Positions 33,622 to 45,660 of a stretch of 64,000 bases of DNA are shown piece after piece. A model generated the notes under the pieces. That model was not told where the DNA came from. It did not search any database and saw only the letters and a list, made by a program, of their open reading frames with translations. The position numbers and the translations under genes are program-made. The stretch is from the NCBI GenBank assembly GCA_963691655.1, contig OY829327.1, positions 81,728,019-81,792,018 of the forward strand. The letters are read 5' to 3'. Numbering within the stretch: the first letter of the stretch is position 1; each line of letters starts with the position of its first letter. This DNA is from Toxonevra muliebris (taxonomy: Eukaryota > Arthropoda > Insecta > Diptera > Pallopteridae).

Positions 33622-34898
33622 CAGCGTGTCCCAACCAAAAGCTTACATTACTTTATTTTAATATCGCGCATACTCAGAAGATCGTTGCGCCCTGCTGTTA
33701 ATTTGTTAGAAAAATTACCGTTATAGCCTAACTGAAAACATACACAATATTTCATTTGAGAGAGCATTATTAAAATAATATAGTATGGAGTACAAACGTG
33801 AAAGAATTCTAAATTTGCATTTGCAAATTTTGAGGTCTACCCAGAAAGAAGGCATTAATCGCCAACTTATTTATCAAACCCTGAACAGGTTTAAGGAAAC
33901 GGGTACTATTCATACCTCTACTTGGGGAGGATCTAGAAGGACTGTGCGTACCAAAGACTAGTTGAAGCCGTAAAAGAGCGAATTCGGCAAAATTCTCAAC
34001 GTCGAAGAAGAAAACTGGCTAGGGAAATGAATACATCGAAGCCCAGGATGCAACGCATACTCCGCTATGACTTGGGGCTTAAGGCTTACAAACTACGCCG
34101 AATTCATGGCCTCACGGTGGCTCAGAAAAAAAGAGGTAATATAAAAGTCGTGAGATTCTACGCCAACACGCGAATTCTCTCATCTTGTTTACTGATGAGA
34201 AGTTTTTTATGCTGCAGCAATACCATAACGCCTCAGAATGATAGGATTTACGCGGACATTAGTAGCGAGGACATTCCTGCCAATATTCGAGCGGTTCAAA
34301 GGTTTCAGAGCGTACAGGGTGTTATGGGGCGCCATATCCAAAAAAGGCAAACTTCCCTTCAAATTTATCGATTAATGCCAGATCCTACAAATCAGAAGTA
34401 TTGGAAGATCATGTGATTCCACATGCTACAAACTTATTTGGAAATGAAAAATGGGTCTCCCAACAAGTCTCTGCACCAGCACATGCGGCAAAAGATGTTC
34501 AAGAATGGTGCAAAAGCAATTTTCCGGATTTTATTTCTAAAGATCTTTGGCCTCCCTCGTCACCGGATTTAAACCCATTGGATTTCTGTGTATGGGGCAT
34601 GATGGAGTCACGTCTGACAAATCTTCCACCGATGAATTTGGATGAATTTAAAAATCACTGAGAAAAGATTTGGTACGAATTGTCAGAGGACCACCTGCGT
34701 GCAGCCTGCGAGCGTTTTCCAAAACGTCTTCGCAGCGTTATCAAAGCTAAAGTCGAGAGATTTGAAATAAATACTTGAAATATGAAACATATATAATGGA
34801 AAATATTAATAAACAAAAAATTGTAAAAAAGATGTATTTAAAAAAAAAAATATTAAGCTTTTGTTATGCAAGCTTTTGGATGGGAAAAATAAAAAATG
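33622..34898 (+). mobile_element. DD37D-type Tc1/mariner transposon
   Basis: The ends share an inverted repeat: TCCCAACCAAAAGCTTACAT on the left (33629-33648) and TCCCATCCAAAAGCTTGCAT read inward from the right. TA borders are at 33620-33621 and 34899-34900. The terminal bases outside the shared core are diverged. The enclosed pseudogene fills the element in the usual way. Total length about 1.28 kb. Confidence 0.82.
33785..34778 (+). pseudogene. Transposase with D-D37-D spacing, inactivated
   Basis: ATG at 33785 starts MEYKRERILNLHLQ with a helix-turn-helix region. A frameshift near 33950-33962 leads to LVEAVKERIRQNSQ, MQRILRYDLGLKAYKLRRIH and VAQKKR. Another shift exposes LILFTDEKFF with the first catalytic Asp, then NDRIYADISSEDIPANIRAV in the first frame again. 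The C-terminal frame has QQVSAPAHAAKDVQEW, where Val stands in place of the second Asp, and SSPDLNPLDFCVWG with the third Asp. The interval is 37 residues, so the element belongs to a D37D group rather than classical mariner (34). A TGA at 34659 interrupts the tail, which ends KVERFEI plus two residues before TGA at 34776-34778. It cannot be active: a catalytic residue is lost and there are several shifts. Confidence 0.85.
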
Positions 34899-34900
34899 TA

Positions 34901-35698
34901 CTGATTTTTTCAATCAAGATGATTACAAAACAAAATAAGTTAATTTACATTTTCAATTGGAAGTTTATTTGTAGTGCTTTTCATTCAATGTTCATGTTGC
35001 TTTTCAGACATCCTTGTAGCATAAATAACTTCATAGAAGTACTAACGCACATTTTTATGTATATTATTTTATTTTTGCTCAAAGCAGCGCCTATTTAAAC
35101 TTTTATACCAAATGTATGTAGAAAGATGTAAAAAAAATAAAAAATTGTAAAAATATCATTGACTCTTGAATTTTAGTCATTCTGACACCAAATAAAGGCT
35201 GAAAATTTCTACTGATACTAAATGGATTTGGATTTTTTTACACACATATAAAAGCTATCTTTCCACAGCCTTAACATCACTAGAGAATTATATAATCAAA
35301 GCCTTCATATATTTCTATAGTTACCTATTTCATGTGATTTTTTTAACTAATAGGATATTATATAGAATTTAATTTACATCATAGCTAAAGTGCACAAATG
35401 TAAGTTACACTCGCATATGTAGAAATATATTTTAAATCCTTTTATTCTAGTTTTACCTTATGCAAATGCCTTTTTCGGAGGTAAATGAAATAAAAAAAAG
35501 ATTTTTTAAATATCTTTTGTTTATCCTTAAACTAAAATTTACTGAAAAATTCGAAAGAGTCAAAGCAATCTTGAATTAAATTTATATTAGGATAAAAAAT
35601 ACTAGATTAAGCAGAAATCACTAAGTCCAATTAATTATTTTTTTTTTTATTTGGACCCGTATGAATTAGCTTCTATAACGCAGTGCAACACATATTTT
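34901..35698. other. No recognisable gene
   Basis: AT-rich DNA without supported features. Confidence 0.4.
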
Positions 35699-37551
35699 CG
35701 GGACAAAACCAAACCAATCCCAAACGATAGTATTTAACCTCAGTAACTAAAGTCCCAATTTGCTCTACTACGTCACATTTCTTTTTTACAGTGGTTGGAA
35801 ATTTTTATTTTTTGGTCAAAAACCGAATCAAACAATGAGAAAAATCATATAAAAAATGTTATTTAAGATGGTTTTTGCTTTTGGCGACCTATATTTAAAT
35901 TTTTCGAGGAATATTTCCTTAGAACATTTTAACCCTCTAACTCCCACCTAAGGGGATAATTTTAGGTCCTTTTCTTAAAAACTCTTTGAAAGTTAGGTTT
36001 AAGGAGAGGTGAAGGGTTAAAACATTCCACAAAAATATTCTCAAGAAAATTTCACTAAGGGCCACCGAAGGCAAGTAGTCTCCAGGAGTTAAAAATAACA
36101 CATATAAAACGAAATTAAGTGTTAAGAAATTTATTTGTAAACATATATTGCAATTATGATTAGTAATATCCTGGTAATATGTGTGTTCACGACACTTTTA
36201 GTTACACTTTCGAATAAATAAAATCATAAATTTTTTATGCCGCCTTGATGTAACTTATCCAGTATTATATAATTATAGCAAATCACCGTTGAACCTCACT
36301 GTTATAATATCATTAAATGATTCTCTGCTGCCAGAGGTTTCTACGTTCCATATTATTACTAATTAAAATTGTAATATATGTTTACAAATAAATTTATTAA
36401 CATTTAATTTCGTTTTTTATGTGTTACCTTTAACTCGTAGAGACTACTTGTCTTCGGTGGCCCTTAGTGAAATTTCCTTGAAAATATTTTTGTGGAATGT
36501 TTTAACCCTTCACCTCCCCTTAAGGGGTATTCTTCCCGAGATGGTGCGAAATATCGATGTTTTCAAATCGTTATAAATGAAAAGCTTTTCAATATTTTTA
36601 TTCGAGGTTTTTTGCAAGTTTTTCTACAGGTTTTGAACAATAATTTTCGTTTTTAATGTTAAAAATATCTTTGGTAATAATGGTTCATTCGACGCCTCGA
36701 ACTTGAGCCTGCCGAAAATAGTTGCTCCAATGTGGACTTGATATCTCAGGTTTAAATATTCTGAAACACAAAATGTAACCCATTTTGTAATCGTGAGACT
36801 TCCTGCTATCGACTCATCTAGGGAATAAGAAAAAAAATGTTTTCTTCAATTTAAATCAGATGTTTGAAAAAAAATGACGATTTTTTGCCCTGTTTTTGTT
36901 TATATTTTCAATTAAAAACATTAGTTAAACAAATGCTTTCACCATAATCCTAGATAAGGCCATGCCTATACATTTGCTTAGTAGCCTTGTAAAATTTCAA
37001 GTCAATTGGACAAGTGGTTTTTTGTGAATCGTGTCCACCGTCCCGAAAAAAATGGTTTCGAGAAAAACGAGTTTAAAGATTTACAAACATGGTACTTACA
37101 AATGATGTAACTTACTGTTAATCAGCGATTCCAGGGCCATACATTGCCCCCTCTTCTTTCTTATAAAACTAGTTGTCTACATCAAAAATATTAAATACAA
37201 AAAATCGATTTTTCGGACCATCTCGGGTAGAATACCCCCTTAAACCTAGCTTTTAAAGAGTTTTTAAGAAAAGGGCCCAAAATTACCCATTTCTGAGGGA
37301 GTTAGAGTGCTAAAATGTTCTAAGGAATTATCCTCGAAAAATTTAAATATAGGTCGCCAAACACAAAAACAACCTTAAATAACTTTTTTTATATGTTTTT
37401 CTCATTGTTTAATTCGGTTTTTGACCAAAAAATCAAAATTTCAAACCACTGTAAAAAAGAAATGTGACTTAGTAGAGCAAAAAGGGATTCAGACTTTAGT
37501 TACTGAGGTCAAATACTATCGTCTGGGATTGGTTTGGTTTTGTCCCGAGAC
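35699..37551. mobile_element. Fold-back element with ~480-bp arms
   Basis: The left arm (35699-36175) and the right arm (36347-36523 plus 37244-37551) are reverse complements over about 480 bp, starting with CGGGACAAAACCAAACCAAT and including GAAATGTGAC, TTTTTTACAGTGG, TTAAATTTTTCGAGGA and GCCACCGAAG blocks. The loop 36176-36346 is unique. No coding frame is present. A TTAA-type MITE interrupts the right arm. A diverged relative of one arm lies at 58490-58745. Target duplication was not identified. Long arms, a short loop and no gene fit a fold-back (TIR-only) DNA element. Confidence 0.85.
36524..37239. mobile_element. TTAA-flanked (piggyBac-type) MITE inserted in the fold-back arm
   Basis: A 716-bp non-coding element bordered by TTAA at 36520-36523 and 37240-37243. 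The ends are inverted repeats over about 35 bases: GGGGTATTCTTCCCGAGATG on the left, and the same with ACCCG and one extra G on the right. A CGAAA-x-ATCGAT phrase follows in both. The homologous point of the intact left arm (near 36000) holds a single uninterrupted TTAA, so the pre-insertion site is preserved in the same window. The TTAA duplication points to the piggyBac superfamily; Kolobok elements also use TTAA. Confidence 0.85.
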
Positions 37552-39700
37552 ATTGACCCCCAAATTGTTGCATGTTGTAATTCAAATGACATAATAAATT
37601 CGATTTTTGATATTCTAGTTAAAACGTATACTAATGTGTGTATCAATCTGTTAACTTTTTAAGTTTTACCAATGTTTGTAGAGCGCCATGCACTGCATAA
37701 ACTAACTTCATCTCAGAAATTATAAAAATGGACTTAGTGAATTCTGCCAGAACGACGACGATATGATTCCTCAAAAAAAAAAAAATTAAATCTTCAAAGC
37801 TTTATTTCGAAAGTAAATTTATTCACATTACACTAAGCGACGAAACACGAATTTTTATCTTAGGCCTGGGGTTTGATTTCCTTTTCTGAAAGAGAAAATG
37901 TTACTAAGTAATCTTGCATTCACAGTTTTTCTACATTAAGTTAAAGTTAAGGACATTTTTTGGTTTGAAATTTTCGACCTTTTGCTGATTTTAAAAAGTT
38001 TAAAAAATGATTGAAAATAGAAAGTATCAGTGGATCTTTGTAAATCTAGACTTATTTGAAAGGTAAGAAAGTGCATAATTTTTAATAATTTTGTTTGAAA
38101 TTTTTTCAACACCAGAATAAAACGAAGAGAAAAGGTGGACAGTGAGGGAGAAGGGCATCGAATGTTGCAGTCTTATTACCAATATCGATTTAGATAAGAA
38201 TATTCTTTTAAATGAATATTTAATTTTCAGTTGAAATGGATTAAAGGTAATTTCGACCTACGTCCTAGAAAATATCAAACCAAAAAACATAGTATTTAAC
38301 TTTACTAGCATACAACAATAATGAAAGTAAGGGTGCTTAATAATACTTTTTCTTTCAGAATTCGATATGAAATCCTATGCCAAAAAAATGTTGAACTGTA
38401 TTGTTATTAAACAAAATAACTTGCTAACTAAATAACTACAAACTTGACTTTGAATAATTATAATGAACTGAACTATTATTTTCCAGTTTAATTTCCCTAA
38501 AAAATATTTAGGTGGTCTTTGATATCTTCATTTTTTTTTTAAAGGAATCTAAAGTTTTTAACTATAATAAACAGGAAAAGAAAAAAATTAAATATCAAAA
38601 AACCAGAACGATATTGGTTTATATGTATGTCTGTTTGTCTGTACATCAAGATTATTTATTATGAAACAACACAGCAATGCAAAAAAAAAAAAAGAAGAAA
38701 AATCTGTAATCTACGGTATATGAAGTGCAAAAATAGAATATGAACTTGTGAATTCATTCCTACACTGAAGTATGCACACAGGAGTGTATGTATACAACTC
38801 GAGCTATTATTTTTCATCTCTATTTTTTCCCCCCCTAACATTTCTTTATACAAATTTTTTCAATCATTCAATGGGGAATGATGATGCTTCTGCTCCTACT
38901 TGCATCAATGCGATTCATCCAGCATTTTCTCTCATGGCAATATACACTTGAAACAATGACTCGGCTTGCATTTACTGCCTCATCATTTTACATGCCATTC
39001 TACTAAAACTATGTATGTACATATGTACATACATACACAGCAAAGTAACATTATTTGAAACATTTACTCAAAACGTCATGTGCTGTTGAAAAGATATATG
39101 GATACGATTGTAAATATGTAGATGTTAAATAAAAGATACGTTGTTGCCTGGGTGTTTTCTGGCATATTTTTCTTCGCATTTAATTAAACATTCCCAATAA
39201 TACTTAAGAATTGAAAAGGCTGAATTTTAGTTAGAGATATTTTTAGTTTACGGTTTGCGGAACCTAATTACATAAACAACTTTTCTTTTACAAAAGAAAT
39301 ATTCTCTATTGTGCTGGTTATCGGTAAGGGCGATGCGTTCATTATTGGGTATGTTATATGTTAACCTACCCAATACCATCAGCACTAACAGTTAAAAGCC
39401 ATTTTGGTCCGACTCCCTCCATTGCAATTAATTGAGTTTCTGCATTCATCTATTTCACCTGAAACCTCAGAGAATACTATTAAGAAACTGGGTCTATGAA
39501 CTAAATCTGAATATTGAACTCAGAATAGTTATTAAGATAGGTCATTTTCAGTTGATGCCACTCATATTTTCTACACCGCATTTCATTCTTATAGTTATAA
39601 ACCGATTGTTCCACGCTACTTAAAATTTCAACTCTACCAACGGAAATATGTTGACATAACCTCTCTATGGAAATTTATAATGGTCCAAGGGAAAAGAGAT
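37552..39700. other. No recognisable gene
   Basis: AT-rich DNA, poly-A at 37768-37784 and 38679-38692, and a short ATGTAC palindrome near 39010-39036. No supported gene. Confidence 0.4.
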
Positions 39701-39704
39701 TTTC

Positions 39705-40553
39705 AGTGGCAGGACCAGAGATAAGAATGAAGCTGCAGCGATTTCAAAAATGTTAATGCTTATAATTTGGTCTGAATTTTTTCTAGGCATTGGTATAAAT
39801 TTTGGTCTGATATTTGTCTGACTTTTGGTTCGAATTTAAACAGAATTTTGGCATGAGTTTTGGTTGAAATTTCAGTACGATTTTTGCTCTGAATTTTCTT
39901 TGAATTTCTGTTTGAATTTGGTTTTCATTTTAGTCTGAATTTTGCTCTGATTTCTGGTTGAAATTTTGATTGATTTTGATCGAAATTTCGATATGATTTT
40001 TGGTATGAATTTTGGTCTTGATGTAGTCTGAATCTTTGCCTGATTTGTAGTCGGAATTTATTTTGAATAAATTGTAGTCACATCTAAATTGGTCTAAATT
40101 TGGTTTGATAATGATCGAAATTTTGGTATGAATTTTGGTCTGCATTTTAGTTTGTAGTTTAAAATTGGAATTGATCAATTAGGATTTGTAGTTTAAAATT
40201 GGGATTGATCAAAATTTGATGTGATTTTAAATAAGTCTGAGTTATTGTCTGGTTTTTGATCAAATATTTAGTCTCAAATTAATTTATATTTTGGCCTAAA
40301 TACTTAAGTGATTTTAAGTCTGAAATTTGATTTGATATTTAGTTTTGGTCATAATTTTGTGTAATTTGTGCTCTGGACTTTAGCCCGAATTTAGTTTACT
40401 TGCTTGCTTTAGATAAAATTTTTGAACTGCTTCTTGGTCAGGGTTTTTTTATTTTAATTTGGTCTGAATTTTGTAGTAATATTTGTTTGATAATTATCCT
40501 ACAATAAAGCAAAATCAGCCCTTCACAAGCCCAATCCTAGATCCGCCACTGGC
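39705..40553 (+). repeat. TTTTGGTCTGAA island 3 within CAGTGGC-type ends
   Basis: More than thirty diverged copies of a TTTTGGTCTGAATTT-like word in head-to-tail order fill 39770-40500. The left edge carries CAGTGGCAGGACC (39706) and the right edge the complement of CAGTGGCGGATCTAGG, similar to widespread hAT-type termini. The flanking 8 bases do not match, so a target duplication cannot be shown. The minus-strand frame here (IHTKIS..., NFNQKSEQN) is a product of the repeat. Confidence 0.6.
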
Positions 40554-40559
40554 TATGGG

Positions 40560-41150
40560 CAGTTACTGCATCTCGATATTGTTTTCTGGGTTTACGAAAG
40601 CCCTTCAGGAGTGATTATCTTTTTAGTTGTAGCCGGTAAAGAATCAAATAAAAAGTAATTTTGTGATTTCTGATTCATCCATACAGATCAGCATAGAATG
40701 ACTTTGTTACGCCTGTTGAGGCTATAATGGTCGGGGTAATAAATATCCAATTTATGTTGCACGGCCTGAACCATTTTTTGGCAGCCCAGCTAGGCAATGT
40801 GAAGAATATCTCTTACTTTGATTCTTTCTCGAACACCAGTTCTTCCCACAATAGGTTTCTGGGCAAAAAACTAGCTAGTTCTGAATAAATCTTCAACAGT
40901 TTTGTGGCCTGCGATTCCGCAATGGTTAGAAACCTAGTGAAATATGACTTGATTCCAGAAAGCAAGTGTTTGTAGAAAATCGGAATACTCCTTGATCGAC
41001 CAACCCATGGTGAAATAATAAAAAGGGCCAAATGTTACAAAAACAGATAAATATATATGAATCCCACATATACAATACATTTTTAGGGAATTCACAAGAT
41101 GTTTTATTCGGCATCGTATTCTTTAATTTGGTTGGCAACACTTTCAGTTT
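40560..41150. other. GC-richer block, no family recognised
   Basis: Base composition is less AT-rich than the surroundings and minus-strand frames (40813-41031, 40926-41141) look more protein-like than usual, for example WVGRSRSIPIFYKHLLSG. Another minus frame downstream reads MVQAVQHKLDIYYPDHY. I cannot match these to a domain. A decayed transposable element is most likely. Confidence 0.3.
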
Positions 41151-43864
41151 TGAATGAGTTCGTAAGTCAATGAGTCAGACACAGTGCATGTTTTTATTGA
41201 TAGGAAGTGACTAGACTGAAAATGTATGTATATACTACATAGATAGATAGATATGTAGCTATGACTGGCAGATATCCACTATGACGATTGTTTTGAGTTG
41301 TGAGTTGGAGTCTTCTTTTTTGTTTTGAATAAAATAAAAAAAGAATTCTTTATACAGTGCAACAAACAAAGAGCACTGCATAGTTTTCGTTTTTCCGATT
41401 GTTGCAAATACTGCATGCATGGATTTTGTAAAAGGATTTTTTAGAATTCTCCAACTAGTAGGTACATAGTAAATATTTTGTTAAAAACAATATTTTTTCC
41501 ATCTATTATTATTATTTTTTTCGGTTACAATATCCGTGCAACAATAGATTATTTTAGGCACACATGTCGCAGTGCCAGTCTACCAATGCACGAAAAAGGA
41601 CAATAACACGAACGAGAGAACTTGCCATCACAAAGCATATCCTCTATGACCAATTCCCTTTACCAAGAGTTCCTCTTGCAAACTCCCTTGCTTCCTCTCG
41701 CGCTCCACCCATACATTAGTTATGCGATAACATATGAAATATCTCTATGTTGTAAGTAACAATGCAACCATATACGTTTTGGTTTTCACGGAAGAAACCA
41801 AATAACCAACGTCCTTTTCAATGTAGAAATGTTAGTTTTCTTTAATTTTTTTTTTTGCGTTTGTGCTTTTATGCTTTTTACTTTATTGTCTTCATTCTAT
41901 TTGGTATTTTTTGTTTGTTTATTTGTTCGTTTTTTTTCGCTCGCTCTCCTCGCTTTGTATTTGGTAAACAATATAAATGACGCCAAAGTTTACAAAACAA
42001 TAACGGTTTTTTTTTACGGGCACGCGTTTTTTTTCGGTTTTGTTTTTTGTTCCGCTCTGTTTTCGGTATTTGTTCTTTGTTCCCTTTTCGGTCGTTATCC
42101 TTTTTATTTCATTCTTTTATATACACACTGCATATATGAACACAATCACAGCTCGAACGTTAATCTCACATATTCCATACGTAAATAGTAACTGTGTGTA
42201 CGTATAATGCTAGCGTTCACTATGCGGTTGCTTTCCATTTAAAACTTGTGTGTGTGTGTGTAATTCATGCGGCAATAAAAAAATTGTGATCATTTTAAAG
42301 CGCATTTGCTTATAAATTGTGGTTTAACATTGTAGAAAATTGTGCACAATTGTTTGGAATATTCATTCACCTTCATATGGTTAAGCCCTTCCCTCCTATT
42401 GTCTCTCTTATTCTCTCCTGTACATTTAACCCTTTCGTCGTTTTTGGCTAATATATTGTACAAAAAAATGTTCATATTTCACTACTTCTCATTTCAAACC
42501 TATAGGGAATTTTAAAAATAAAAAATTATTTTTTAAATCAAACACGTTTTTTTTCCTTATAATTTAAGTTTGAGCAAAAACGGGAGTACAGTTTTTTTTT
42601 ATTTGATTTTGAAAAACAGTACAAATTACATTTGTGTGAATGTACTAAGATTAAAATATTGAGCAAGTATATAAACTTTTTTTTTAATTATAATAGTTTA
42701 AAACGAAAGTTAAAACTCCATTTCATAATACAAAATTAATAACTTAAAAAAAAAGTTGTTAAAAAAAATTGTTTTACATGCTTAAAAAAATTGTACTATA
42801 TGTATGTAATGTGTACAAATTCACGCAACTCTAATGTACAATATAATGTACAATAAATAATTTGGTTACTATATTGTGTACAAAAGACATGAAAAATTGA
42901 TGATTTTTGAATTATTGTCTGCGGGTGTTAAAAAAATTTTGATAGTGTTGATTTGTTTTTTGTTCAACAAACGAAAAAATAACAGGGTTCTGAAAGTAGA
43001 AGCTGATAGAACTCGGGAAAAAAGTTATAAGGGTCTCGGAGTTTTAAAAGTATACGTAACATTTTTTTTTACGTAGGCCCAAAGTTTGCCCATTTCTAAC
43101 AGATTAAGTATAATAAACCATTTGATAACTTGTTAGTTTTGCATCAGAGCTTGTTTGTATGCACAGCACTTTATAGTCGAATTTTCAGTAGAATATTTTC
43201 TTCCTACATATTAACCCTTTGGCACCCACCATTATGGGTCTTTTTTGTCTTTTTCAAAAAAGTTTCTTTTTTGACCCATTACGAGGGTTGATAGAGGGTT
43301 AGTATGTTACTATAGATCACTGAAGAACAAAATTCTGTATACTTGACTTTGGTAAAAATAAACACAAATTCCAAAAATGTTTAAAGTTTTCACCTTTTAT
43401 ACTTCGTGAACAAGTGTGTTTTTAAAAGTATTTTCCAAACCAAAAGTTTACTTTGCATTGCTGTTTTTTCCACAAAAAAAAAATTTAAATTTTTTTCTCC
43501 AATTTTTACTCCTTTCATGCATTTTGGTCATTATAATGTACAAAATTCCAAAAGCTCTACAGCCTTTCTCAAAAACTTCTTTCATAATTTTTTTGGTTTT
43601 TATTCTTAACAAAGTCTGAATCTACGAATATAATTTTTTCCAGAAGAACACTGTTCTGATCAAATGCTCTAAAAGAACATAATATAGTATATTACGTCAT
43701 CATTTTTTTGTACGGGGTGTTCAAGGGTGTTCAATTTTGTGAATCTGGAAGTAATAATAATACTCAAATTTTTTCTTTTCTTTTAGAGGGAATTTTTTTC
43801 CCAAAGAATATATTCGATTAGTCTAAGCTTTTTAACTTCCAAACAAATTTTTGGAAAAATTGCA
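41151..43864. other. No recognisable gene; TG microsatellite
   Basis: AT-rich DNA with T-rich frames near 41829-42188 that are low complexity. A TG run is at 42247-42261. Several TTAACCCTTT-like phrases (42428, 43212) recall TTAA-element ends but only one pairs (see 43212-43301). Confidence 0.4.
43212..43301. repeat. Imperfect inverted repeat with TAACCCT ends
   Basis: TTAACCCTTTGGCACCCACC plus ATTATGGGTC at the left pairs with GACCCATTACGAGGGTTGAT plus AGAGGGTT at the right at about three quarters of 28 positions. It may be a tiny relic of a TTAACCC-type element. Confidence 0.45.
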
Positions 43865-44796
43865 TTAGGTTCGCAACTAAGTTCTCGCTGTTTTTTTTTT
43901 ATAAAAATGCAAATTTATTATCAAGAAATGGTTGCAAATGAATCATTCGAAGTATTGTCCATCGCTAGCTACCACTTTTCCCCATCTTTTTGGCAGAACT
44001 CGAATACCTTCACGGAAGAAGGTTCGTCTTTTGAGGCTATCCATGAATAAAGCCATTTTGTGATGTCTTCATGTGAGTGGAACTGCTGACCAGCCAGACC
44101 ATGTGCCAACGAACGAAACAAGTAATAATCGGACGGAGCAATATCTGGGGAATACGGTGGGTGGGATAGGACTTTCCCAGTAGGTTTTAACGGGTTTGGC
44201 AACGTGAGGCCGAGCGTTGTCATACAGTAGAATAACCTTATCGTGCCTCTGCTCGTATTGTGGCCGTTTTTCGTGCAATTTTCGGCTCAATCGCATCAGT
44301 TGAGTTCGATACCGTTCCCCAGTGATGGTTTCGTTCGATTTCAGCAGTTCGTAATAAATAACACCGACCTGGTCCCACCAAATACACAACATAACCTTCG
44401 AAGCGTGAGAGAGAAGGTTATGTTGCCGAGAAAACGACGTAGAAGCATGACCGGGCAGTCCTCAAGATTTTCTTTTCTTTGAATAGCTGTAATGAATCCA
44501 TTTTTCATTATCCGTAACAATGCGATGAAGAAAACCTTTTCTTTTTTGCCGCTGTTTTCGTCGATTGATAGAAGAAAATCAACACTTCCCATAAATGACG
44601 ATTATTTGGCACAAAATCAGACATTTTGACACCACCATTTTTACACAACCAAAAACGAAAACTCTAATGTGTCAAAGCGGTTTGTTTACTATATGTTTAA
44701 CCTCTGTTCATGACGTTTTAGATATGTCAAAATCGACCAGCTGTTACTGCTAGAGCCATCTATCGTCAAACAGCGAGTAATTAGTGGCGCACCCAA
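43865..44796 (-). mobile_element. Internally deleted mariner, 932 bp
   Basis: Terminal inverted repeats are visible: TTAGGTTCGCAACTAAGTTC + TCGCTGTTT on the left (43865-43893), and TTGGGTGCGCCACTAATTAC + TCGCTGTTT read inward from the right (44768-44796), with 24 of 29 identical. The right flank has TA (44797-44798); the left has CA, an aged TA. At 932 bp it is about 350 bp shorter than a complete mariner, the loss falling on the N-terminal half of the transposase. Confidence 0.9.
43969..44592 (-). pseudogene. mariner transposase, C-terminal two thirds, decayed
   Basis: Reading from 44592 down, KGFLHRIV then TDNEKWIH occupies the place of the usual TGDEKW motif, so the first catalytic Asp reads Asn. 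A stop follows in the KKRKS segment and the frame moves to MLCIWWDQVGVIYYELLKSN, YDNARPHVAK with the second Asp, then after a shift VLSHPPYSPDIAPSDY with the third Asp, and WLYSWIASKDE. The helix-turn-helix DNA-binding part is deleted. This copy is of a different lineage from the mariner at 321, judging by terminal repeats and residues. Confidence 0.9.
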
Positions 44797-45159
44797 TATT
44801 AAAAGCTTTTGTAAAAAAGGATCCAAAGAGAGGATGGAGGTCTGGTATAAAAACCCAAAATTTTTAACTTTTCATATAAAGCAACTTTGCCTCAGCCGCC
44901 TTCCTCTTGAGCGTAACGACTGTGGGAATCACATTTAAAATTTCGATATAATTGGCATAGCTAGAGTGACTTCATGATATTACAAAATCTAGGTGTGAAG
45001 CACACCTCCTTTGGATAAAGATTTACTAACGAGAGAAAGCCCATCAAATCCATTTTGTTTGATTTGGGAACTTGATTGGTACCAATACAGTAGTTTTCGA
45101 TCGATTTACTGAATAAATAGTACAAAGAAAAACTAACTCAATTTTCTCCTAGGGTCCAA

Positions 45160-45660
45160 AATGAGACCAAAATCCCGACAGAAAAAAATTCTAAAAATCA
45201 GATAAAAATTAAGATAAAAATAAGATCAAAATTAAACTAAATTTGAACCAAAAACTGAGTCAAAATTTAGACAAAAAATAAGATAAAAATAAGATCAAAA
45301 TTAAACTAAATTTGAACTAAAAACTGAATCAAAATTTAGGCAAAAAATAAGATAAAAATAAGATCAAAATTAAACTAAATTTGAACTAAAAACTGAATCA
45401 AAATTTTGACAAAAAATAAACCAAAACCTAGATCAAAAGGAGACTAAAATTTTGACCAAAACTAAAATTACTTAGAAAAATGCAAAAACTCTGACCGGAA
45501 ATTCAGAACAAAAGCAGACAAATTGAAACTAAATTTAAGCAGAAAATCGAACCAGAATCAGATGAAAATTTAAACCTAAAATACTACTAAAAAGGAGGAC
45601 TTAAGATTAAATAAAAAAACAGACCAAAAGTAGAACATCTACAAATAAACTAATCCAGAA
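45160..45660 (-). repeat. TTTTGGTCTGAA island 4, opposite strand
   Basis: Words such as GAACCAAAAACTGAGTC, CAAAATTTAGACAAAAAATA and GACCAAAATCC are the reverse complement of the vocabulary at 39770-40500. Near 45745-45770 the phrase GATCTGCCACTGGCTTGGGG matches GATCCGCCACTGGCTATGGG at 40538, so the two islands share an edge sequence. Confidence 0.65.
45210..45416. repeat. Three 69-bp tandem repeats
   Basis: TAAGATAAAAATAAGATCAA begins a 69-base unit at 45210, 45279 and 45348. The copies differ at only a few bases (CCAAAAACTGAGTC versus CTAAAAACTGAATC), so the array is recent relative to the degenerate island that surrounds it. Confidence 0.88.

Noticed and set aside
41829..42188. 119-codon Phe/Leu-rich frame resembling a membrane protein
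   Set aside because: T-rich low-complexity DNA read as Phe/Leu; hydrophobic strings occur in many such frames here and show no family pattern.
42428..42450. TTAACCCTTTCG as a TTAA-element end
   Set aside because: No inverted partner at a plausible distance; the phrase is short.
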